From Halomarina salina (GTDB taxonomy: Archaea; Halobacteriota; Halobacteria; Halobacteriales; Haloarculaceae): a stretch of DNA of 64,000 nt. The notes under the pieces were generated by a model, which was not told where the DNA came from, ran no database searches, and saw only the letters and a list, made by a program, of their open reading frames with translations. Shown here piece after piece: positions 58,612-64,000 of this stretch (position 1 is the first letter of the stretch; every line of letters begins with the position of its first letter). Position numbers and translations under genes: made by a program. The stretch covers positions 496,001 to 560,000 of the forward strand of contig NZ_JALLGW010000002.1 of the NCBI RefSeq assembly GCF_023074835.1, read 5' to 3'.

Positions 58612-59133
58612 TCACCGGTCGGTCTCGATGCGAGCGAGGAGGTCGGTCAGCGCCTGCTCGGCGAACCGGCGTTTCAGTTCGTCGCGGTCGCCGTCGAACT
58701 CGTGGCGCTCGACCGTGGTCCGCGAGTCACCGCTCCCCCACGACGCCGCGTTGGCGACGCCGACGTAGACGGTCCCGACCGGTTTCTCCTCGGTGCCGCC
58801 GTCGGGGCCCGCGATACCGGTCGTCGCCACGCCCCAGTTCGTGTCCGCAGTGTCACAGACCGCCCGCGCCATCTGCGCGGCGACCGGTCCGCTCACCGCG
58901 CCCTCGGCGTCAAGCGTCTCCCGCGAGATGGCGAGCAGGTCGCGCTTCGCTGCGTAGGAGTACGTCACCACGGAGCGGTCGAAGTAGTCGCTCGACCCCG
59001 GAACGTCGGTCAGCAGCGACCCGACGAGGCCACCGGTACAGGACTCGGCCACGGCGAGCGTCCAGCCGTCGCGTCGGAGCGCGGTTCCGACGCGCTCTGC
59101 GATGGGGTCGTCGGAGTCGTCGAACGGGTTCAT
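58612..59133 (-). CDS. CinA C-terminal-type nicotinamide-nucleotide amidase
   Basis: A 173-residue stand-alone CinA-C/PncC domain. AVAESCTGGLVGSLLTDVPGSSDYFDRSVVTYSYAAKRDLL contains the active-site Ser31-Cys32-Thr33 region, and GVATTGIAGPDGGTEEKPVGTVYVGVA is the second family motif. It would deamidate NMN to nicotinate mononucleotide, recycling pyridine nucleotides. The N-terminal MoCF-like domain of full CinA is absent. Monocistronic; ATG start. Confidence 0.92.
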   Translation of the reverse strand: MNPFDDSDDPIAERVGTALRRDGWTLAVAESCTGGLVGSLLTDVPGSSDYFDRSVVTYSYAAKRDLLAISRETLDAEGAVSGPVAAQMARAVCDTADTNWGVATTGIAGPDGGTEEKPVGTVYVGVANAASWGSGDSRTTVERHEFDGDRDELKRRFAEQALTDLLARIETDR

Positions 59134-59237
59134 ACCGATAGCTGGCGGGCGGCGTCAAAGAAGGTGCGTGCCGGGCATCCGCGTCTGGGCGGGCACTCGG
59201 AGGCGGGAGCCGGTCACCCGAGCCGCGAGTCGGGCCG

Positions 59238-61121
59238 TCAGCGACTCGGGAGCACGTCTCGCTCCCCCGCCTGGACGCCCCAGAGGTCGGCGTAGATGCC
59301 GTCCTCGGCGAGCAGGCGGTCGTGGGTACCGCGCTCGACGACCCGCCCGTCTTCGAGGACGAGAATCTGGTCGGCACCCTTGATGGTCGAGAGGCGGTGG
59401 GCGATGGCGAGGACGGTCCGGTCCTCGACGAGTCGGTCGATGGAGCGCTGGATGCGCAGTTCCGTCTCGGTGTCCACGTCGCTCGTCGCCTCGTCGAGGA
59501 TGAGGATGTCCGGGTCCTGCAGGAGGACGCGGGCGATGCCGACGCGCTGTTTCTGCCCGCCCGAGAGCTTCACGCCGCGCTCGCCGACCAGCGTGTCGTA
59601 GCCGTCGTCGAACTCGGTGATGAACTCGTGGGCCTCGGCCATCTCCGCGGCGCGGCGGATCTCCTCGTCGGTGGCGTCGAACGTGCCGTACGCGATGTTC
59701 TCCTTGACGCTCCCGTAGAACAGGAACGTCTCCTGGCTGACGTAGCCGATGGAGCGCCGGAGGCTGCCGAGGGTGACGTCACGGACGTCGTGGCCGTCGA
59801 TGCGGATGGCCCCCTCGTGGACGTCGTAGAGGCGCGGCAGGAGCTTCAGGACGGTCGACTTCCCCGCACCGGTCGGGCCGACGAGCGCGAGCATCTCGCC
59901 CGAGTCGAGGTCGAAGTCCACGCCGTCGAGGACGGCGGAGTCCTCCTCGTACCCGAACGAGACGTCGTCGTACTCGACGCGACCCTCGGTGACTGCGAGG
60001 TCCTCGGCGTCGTCACGTTCGGGGAGGCTGGTCGGTTCGTCGACCAGTCCGAAGATACGCTCGGCGGACGCCTGCGCCCGCTGGTAGAGGTTGATGAGCT
60101 GTCCGAACTGCGCCATCGGCCAGATGAGGCGCTGGCCGAGGTAGACGAACGTGACGAACTGGCCGATCTCCAGCACCCCCGTGAAGGGACCGGGCGGGCC
60201 CTGGAACACCCAGACGCCGCCCACGACGAACGTGACGACGAAGCCGATGCCCGCCGTGAGCTGGAGGCCGGGGAAGAACTTCACGCGGGTCGTGATGGCC
60301 TCGAGGTTCGTGTCGTAGTACTCCTTCGAGGTGTCGGTGACGCGGTCGGTCTCGTAGGACTCGGTGTTCGAGGCCTTGATGACCTCGATGCCGCCGAGGT
60401 TGTTCTCCAGGCGGGAGTTCATCCGGCCGACCGTCGAGCGCACGTCGGCGTACATCGGCTGGATGGTCTGGACGAACCGGTGGGTGAACACGGCGATGAC
60501 GGGCACCGTCACGAGCGTGAGCAGCGCCAGTTGCGGGTTGACGTAGAACAGCAGCCCCGCGACGCCGAGGACGGTGACGAGCAGCTGTGTCAGAACGTTG
60601 AGCCCGCCGTTGAGGAACTGCTCCAGCCTGTTCACGTCGTTGTTGAGGATGCTCATCAGTTCGCCCGTCTGCTTGTCGGCGAAGAAGCCCAGGTCGAGGC
60701 CCTGCATCGCGTCGTAGGTGTCCGAGCGCACGTCGTGCTGGACGCGCTGGGCGAACACGCTCAGTCCCCAGCCCTTCCCCCACTGGAAGACGGCCGAGAG
60801 GAGGAACGAGGCGGCGACGAGGCCCGCCGAGAGCCAGAACTGGCCGCTCTGGCTGGCCGGGAGCCACGACTGGGGGACGAGCGGGAGGCCGAACTCGCGG
60901 GTGTCGAGGAAGACGGCGTCGATGGCGACGCCGAGGACGAACGGTGGGAGCAGCGCCAGCGTGTGGGCGAACAGGCTCGCACCGAGGCCGAGACCGAGCG
61001 GTCCCCGGTGGAGGCGGCCGTACTCGCCGAACAGGCGGCGCATCGGGTGGTCGATGCGGGCCCGCTGTTCTTCGAACGTCTTCTCGTCGTCGTCGTCGAG
61101 TGTGTCCTGCGTGGTAGTCAT
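59238..61121 (-). CDS. ABC exporter, fused permease-ATPase (multidrug/lipid type)
   Basis: A 627-residue half-transporter that works as a homodimer. The six-helix transmembrane domain spans about residues 40-360, with GFFADKQTGELMSILNNDVNRLEQFL, the coupling-helix sequence of type IV exporters. The ATPase domain has GPTGAGKST near 413-421, YVSQETFLFYGSVKENIAYG, the signature LSGGQKQRVGIARVLLQ near 517, Walker B LILDEATSDVDTETE and switch AHRLST. The start ATG overlaps by four bases the TGA of a short upstream reading frame. Substrate unknown; lipid or drug export is typical. Confidence 0.93.
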   Translation of the reverse strand: MTTTQDTLDDDDEKTFEEQRARIDHPMRRLFGEYGRLHRGPLGLGLGASLFAHTLALLPPFVLGVAIDAVFLDTREFGLPLVPQSWLPASQSGQFWLSAGLVAASFLLSAVFQWGKGWGLSVFAQRVQHDVRSDTYDAMQGLDLGFFADKQTGELMSILNNDVNRLEQFLNGGLNVLTQLLVTVLGVAGLLFYVNPQLALLTLVTVPVIAVFTHRFVQTIQPMYADVRSTVGRMNSRLENNLGGIEVIKASNTESYETDRVTDTSKEYYDTNLEAITTRVKFFPGLQLTAGIGFVVTFVVGGVWVFQGPPGPFTGVLEIGQFVTFVYLGQRLIWPMAQFGQLINLYQRAQASAERIFGLVDEPTSLPERDDAEDLAVTEGRVEYDDVSFGYEEDSAVLDGVDFDLDSGEMLALVGPTGAGKSTVLKLLPRLYDVHEGAIRIDGHDVRDVTLGSLRRSIGYVSQETFLFYGSVKENIAYGTFDATDEEIRRAAEMAEAHEFITEFDDGYDTLVGERGVKLSGGQKQRVGIARVLLQDPDILILDEATSDVDTETELRIQRSIDRLVEDRTVLAIAHRLSTIKGADQILVLEDGRVVERGTHDRLLAEDGIYADLWGVQAGERDVLPSR

Positions 61122-61240
61122 CGATAGGGTCGTGTCGGGCGTCTGGAGAGCGGTGCTGAGTCGGGCGGGAGGTCCGTCGGGTCGGCGTCGGCGGGTGGTC
61201 GGGCGGCGGTACGGACTCGAATCGGTGTGGTAGTCGTCAT
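61118..61240 (-). CDS. Possible 40-residue ORF coupled to the ABC exporter
   Basis: An ATG at 61240 opens a frame of 40 codons, MTTTTPIRVRTAARPPADADPTDL then a Pro/Arg-rich end, whose TGA overlaps the exporter start (ATGA). That overlap is the classic layout for translational coupling. The product is low-complexity and may simply be a leader reading frame rather than a functional protein. I cannot tell whether it is translated. Confidence 0.3.
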   Translation of the reverse strand: MTTTTPIRVRTAARPPADADPTDLPPDSAPLSRRPTRPYR

Positions 61241-61525
61241 GGTGTAGGATGCGTCGCACGAGGCGACCGGGCGGTCGAGACGCGTCGCGACGGGTCGCTG
61301 GCGAGCGACACACGTTACGTCAGAACGATTTCGCGTCTGTCATCAACCCTCCCGAATCGATGGATGCCGGTCGGTTAACGGTTTCTGTGGTGTGTGAGTG
61401 AATCACAACTCGCGTCGTGACCGTCGGACTGCTACACCTCGGTCGGACGCTCTCCGTTCTGCGTGTAGCGCGAGTTAGCCGACCGTACCAACGGATACTC
61501 GTGTCCAGGCCGGGAACGTGGGGGC
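61122..61525. other. Divergent intergenic region, exporter / Get3-like ATPase
   Basis: Apart from the possible short frame ending at 61118, I see no gene. TGTGA - 5 bases - TCACA (61393-61407) is a weak inverted repeat. The region from about 61310 to 61405 (GAACGATTTCGCG, GGTTAACGGTTTCTGTGG) is the least GC-rich part and probably holds both promoters. No clear box at leaderless distance is present before 61526. Confidence 0.4.
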
Positions 61526-62749
61526 ATGAGCAGTATCGAGGTCGAGGCCGTCGACGACATCGACGCCGAGGAGGTCACGCCGGAGGGCGTCGACGCCCCC
61601 GACTACGTCCTCTACGGGGGGAAAGGAGGCGTCGGTAAGACGACGATGGCGGCGGCGACGGCGCTCGCCAGCGCCAACGACGGGACGGCGACGCTGGCCG
61701 TCTCGACGGACCCCGCCCACTCGCTGTCGGACGTGCTCGGGACGCCGATACCGGACGAACCGGCGCGTATCCGCGACGACATGCCGCTGTACGCGGTCGA
61801 GATAGACCCCGAGAAGGCCGACGACCCACTCGGCGGAGCGGGCGGCCCCGGCGGGATGGGCGGTATGGGTGGCATGGGCGCTGGCGGTCCCGGTGGGATG
61901 GGCGGGACGGCCGGTGACCCCGACGACGAGTCGGGGACCGGCGGCCCGTTCGGTGGCGGCGGGCTCGGCGGGTTCATGGGCGGCAGCGCAGGCGGCGGCC
62001 CCGGAGCCGGTGAGTCGGGGGCGCAGGGCGGGTTCGACGTGAACGAGGGGTTCGGTGCCGCGGACGCGATGTTCGGCGGGATGAACCCGATGGGCGGCGG
62101 TGGCGGCGCGATGCCCGGCGACGACGAGACGGCCGCGATGCAGCTCCTGCTCCGGTACATGGACGACGAGCGGTTCGACCGGGTCGTCGTCGACACCGCC
62201 CCGACGGGCCACACGCTCCGCCTCCTCCAGCTCCCCGAGGCGCTCGACTCGATGCTCGGGCGGATGCTCCAGTTCCGCGAGCAGATGAGCGGGATGCTCG
62301 GCGACATGCCGGGACCGTTCGGTGACCCCGACGCGACGGACGTCGGCGGGTTGCGGGAGTTCGCCGACCGCGTCGAGCGTCTCCGCGACGCGCTTCAGGA
62401 CCCCGACAGGACCGACTTTCGGGTCGTGATGGTGCCCGAGACGTTGAGCGTCATCGAGTCCGAGCGACTGCTGCGCGAACTCGGTGACTACGGCGTCGCG
62501 TCGAGTACGGTCGTCGTCAACCGGGTCACCGAGGACGTGACGAACGTCGCCGACGTGGACCCCGACGCGTTCGTCACGCCGGACCCGGAGAACTGCGAGT
62601 TCTGCTCGCGGCGCTGGGAGAGCCAGCAGAAGGCCCTCCAGCGCGCCAACGAGGTGTTCCGCGGGAAGGACATCGAGCGGGTCCCGCTGTTCGCCGAGGA
62701 GGTCTCGGGCGAGACGATGCTGCGGGTCGTCGCGGCCTGTCTGGAGTAG
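61526..62749 (+). CDS. ArsA/Get3-family ATPase with Gly/Met-rich insertion
   Basis: A 407-residue SIMIBI ATPase. It has the deviant P-loop GGKGGVGKTT (31-40), switch I STDPAHSLSDVLG (60-72), VVDTAPTGHTLRLLQLPE (switch II) near 222, MVPETLSVIESERLLREL, VVNRV, and Cys357-x2-Cys360, the zinc-binding CxxC of Get3 dimers. Between about residues 103 and 200 the usual helical client-binding subdomain is partly replaced or preceded by a Gly/Met-rich low-complexity stretch (GGMGGMGGMG, GGPGGMGG, FGGMNPMGGGGGAMPG). Get3 proteins deliver tail-anchored proteins, and ArsA proteins export arsenite; the lack of arsenite cysteines plus the CxxC favours the Get3 side. No ars genes are nearby. Confidence 0.88.
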   Translation: MSSIEVEAVDDIDAEEVTPEGVDAPDYVLYGGKGGVGKTTMAAATALASANDGTATLAVSTDPAHSLSDVLGTPIPDEPARIRDDMPLYAVEIDPEKADDPLGGAGGPGGMGGMGGMGAGGPGGMGGTAGDPDDESGTGGPFGGGGLGGFMGGSAGGGPGAGESGAQGGFDVNEGFGAADAMFGGMNPMGGGGGAMPGDDETAAMQLLLRYMDDERFDRVVVDTAPTGHTLRLLQLPEALDSMLGRMLQFREQMSGMLGDMPGPFGDPDATDVGGLREFADRVERLRDALQDPDRTDFRVVMVPETLSVIESERLLRELGDYGVASSTVVVNRVTEDVTNVADVDPDAFVTPDPENCEFCSRRWESQQKALQRANEVFRGKDIERVPLFAEEVSGETMLRVVAACLE

Positions 62750-62946
62750 GGAGACGCGAGCGGAGCGAGCGTCTCCGAACAGACGAACGGCGACCAGCGG
62801 GAGCCGTGAGTAGTGAGGCGCGCGCGGGTCGCGCCTCGGATAGCCGAACGAGGAGCGGAGCGACTCGTGAGGAGTAGCGCGGTTCGGACCGAGCGGGTTG
62901 CGGGCCGCTGGCCCGCAACCGAATGTCGTGGCGACTCCGTCGCCAC
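62750..62946. repeat. Hairpin repeat cluster after the Get3-like gene
   Basis: Five hairpins occur. 62750-62776 has GGAGACGC/GCGTCTCC arms and an 11-base loop GAGCGGAGCGA. 62815-62837 has GAGGCGCG/CGCGCCTC arms. 62848-62868 has ACGAG/CTCGT arms and the identical GAGCGGAGCGA loop. 62896-62920 has an 11-bp stem GGTTGCGGGCC/GGCCCGCAACC around GCT. 62928-62946 has GTGGCGAC/GTCGCCAC around TCC. The last two, read on the minus strand, repeat the hairpin pair at 42314-42363. The 276-base gap contains no gene. Confidence 0.7.
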
Positions 62947-63025
62947 GCACAGCGAGGGAGAACCGCGAACGGTGAGCGGGGAGCGCGAGCGACCCGCGGA
63001 TGGCGAGACGCGAGCAGTAGAAGGC

Positions 63026-64000
63026 TCAGCCCGACGCGGGCGGGTCCACGAGCACGACCCGCAGGTCGTTGACGTTCGTCGCGCTCTCGACGGAGAGCAG
63101 CGCGTCGCACTCGGACAGAAGGGGGAGGGCGTCGTTGCTTGCAAGAGCCGAGCGTGCGCGTTCGCGCCCCTCGGCCGCCGAACTGATGGCGTCGGCATCG
63201 CCGTCCGCGCCCGACTCGCGGAGCGTCGCGCTGTCGACGACCGCGCCGGCCACGTCCGTCCCGCCGTCGCGGCCGTCGGTATCGACGCTCGCCAGCGTGG
63301 TCCCGTCGGGGAGTTCGAGGGCGGCGGCCAGCGCGAACTCCAGGTTCGGCCCGCCCTCGCCGTCGCCGCGGACGGTCACCGTCAGTTCGCCGCCCGAGAG
63401 CAGCGCCAGCGGCGGCGCGGCGGGGTCGCCCGTCGCCCGCGCCTCCTCGGCGACGGCGACGTGCGCGAGGGCGTTCTCGCGGGCCTCGCCGCGCATCCGC
63501 GAGGAGAGGATGAGCGGGTCGTAGCCCGCCTCGCTCGCCCGGTCGGCGGCCGCGTCGATGGCCGTCCGCGCCGTCGTCAGCATGTGGACGTGGACGTGCT
63601 CGAACGGGCCGGTAGCGGGCGACGCGTCCGCGATGGCCTCGCGGGCCTCGTCGCTCGCGTCGACGTCGTGGCGGTCGAGCACGTCGAGCGCCTCGCCCGC
63701 GCTCGTCTCGTCGGGCGTGAACGGCCCGCTGGCGATGATGCCGGGGTCGTCGCCGACCACGTCGCTGACGAGCAGCGCGACGACCGTCGCGGGCGCGGCG
63801 CGCTCGGCGAGGCCGCCGCCTTTCACCCGCGAGAGGCGCTTCCGGACGGCGTTTATCTCGTGGATGGTCGCGCCGCTCTCGACCAGCGCGTCGGTGAGGT
63901 CCCGGAAGTCGTCGAGCGGTATCGTCGGTGCGGCGAGCAGTGCGCTCCCGCCGCCGGTGACCGGCGCGAGGACGAGCGTCCGGTCGTCCGCCTCGTCGAG
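63026..64000 (-). CDS. Glycerate 2-kinase (DUF4147/MOFRL type), N-terminus outside window
   Basis: 325 codons are in the window (324 residues plus stop) of the type II glycerate kinase family, which phosphorylates D-glycerate. The visible part begins LAPVTGGGSALLAAP and continues IHEINAVRKRLSRVKGGGLA, a nucleotide- and substrate-binding loop, then LLVSDVVGDDPGIIASGPFTPD. The C-terminal MOFRL domain has LALLSGGELTVTVRGDGEGGPNLEFALAAAL, ASVDTDGRDGGTDVAGAVVD and NVNDLRVVLVD. The reading frame is open through the right edge, so an internal GTG sometimes usable as a start is not the true start. It ends 80 bases from the hairpin cluster. Confidence 0.92.
   Translation of the reverse strand, partial: LDEADDRTLVLAPVTGGGSALLAAPTIPLDDFRDLTDALVESGATIHEINAVRKRLSRVKGGGLAERAAPATVVALLVSDVVGDDPGIIASGPFTPDETSAGEALDVLDRHDVDASDEAREAIADASPATGPFEHVHVHMLTTARTAIDAAADRASEAGYDPLILSSRMRGEARENALAHVAVAEEARATGDPAAPPLALLSGGELTVTVRGDGEGGPNLEFALAAALELPDGTTLASVDTDGRDGGTDVAGAVVDSATLRESGADGDADAISSAAEGRERARSALASNDALPLLSECDALLSVESATNVNDLRVVLVDPPASG

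Noticed and set aside
61393-61407. CRP-like TGTGA-n5-TCACA site
   Set aside because: Arms are only five bases, the spacer is not the six expected for CRP, and haloarchaea are not known to use CRP; chance is likely.
61526-62749. Arsenite-pump ATPase in an ars operon
   Set aside because: No arsB, arsR or arsC neighbour and no arsenite-binding cysteine set; only the Get3-like CxxC is present.

Overview
The window is a GC-rich piece of a haloarchaeal (class Halobacteria) chromosome. The proteins are strongly acidic. Information-processing genes are archaeal: TFS, NAC, Spt5, SecE, FtsZ1, archaeal-type ProRS, D-aminoacyl-tRNA deacylase and TrmI. Many genes carry a T/A-rich box about 26-31 bases before the start codon, as expected for leaderless haloarchaeal transcripts. 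The genus cannot be fixed from the sequence alone. I see no rRNA, tRNA, CRISPR array, transposase gene or prophage.

Layout. 1-3540: two tandem epimerase-like genes (the first runs off the window, the second is broken by a small palindromic insertion), an unknown protein and a metallo-hydrolase. 3648-9737: glutamate synthase and prolyl-tRNA synthetase. 10036-14348: a glycosyltransferase, a Bat-type HTH regulator, a MacB-like ABC permease/ATPase pair and a small unknown protein. 14447-17995: a FolC-FolP folate fusion and two unknowns. 18030-21883: purine genes, a PurN/AICAR-transformylase fusion divergent from purB, then a phosphoribosyltransferase. 22540-28459: a complete-looking succinylase-type lysine operon dapA-dapB-dapD-lysA-dapF-dapE, with every junction a 4-base ATGA overlap. 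28868-33760: NYN nuclease-like protein, PUA protein, NAC-TrmI pair, several unknowns and TFS. 33855-41406: MFS transporter, SppA-like peptidase, DUF373 membrane protein, a lipoprotein, Dph6, a Tat-exported subtilase and membrane proteins. 42393-46337: sugar-nucleotidyltransferase, HTH/Zn-ribbon regulator, SOUL protein, Rieske protein and a saccharopine-dehydrogenase-like reductase. 46409-51889: a pterin/aromatic cluster aroE, HhH protein, pabB, pabA, pabC. 52077-58023: Na/Ca exchanger-like protein, D-aminoacyl-tRNA deacylase, ftsZ1, secE, spt5 and a PHP protein. 58045-64000: membrane hydrolase, CinA, ABC exporter, an ArsA/Get3-like ATPase with a Gly/Met-rich insertion, and a partial glycerate kinase.

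How the genes work together. aroE supplies chorismate precursors, pabB/pabA/pabC would convert chorismate to p-aminobenzoate, and the FolC-FolP fusion would use it for folate. The formyl-folate-dependent PurN/AICARFT fusion and PurB then use folate one-carbon units for purines. GltB supplies glutamate nitrogen, and the dap operon makes diaminopimelate and lysine.

The least ordinary signal is a family of short GC-rich palindromes. They have different stems but shared architecture and recurrent short loops. They lie in four intergenic clusters, and one copy with an apparent 6-base target duplication sits inside the second epimerase gene and shifts its frame. Other points of interest are the Gly/Met-rich Get3-like ATPase, near-U-free leader DNA upstream of dapA, and several inverted repeats next to promoters.
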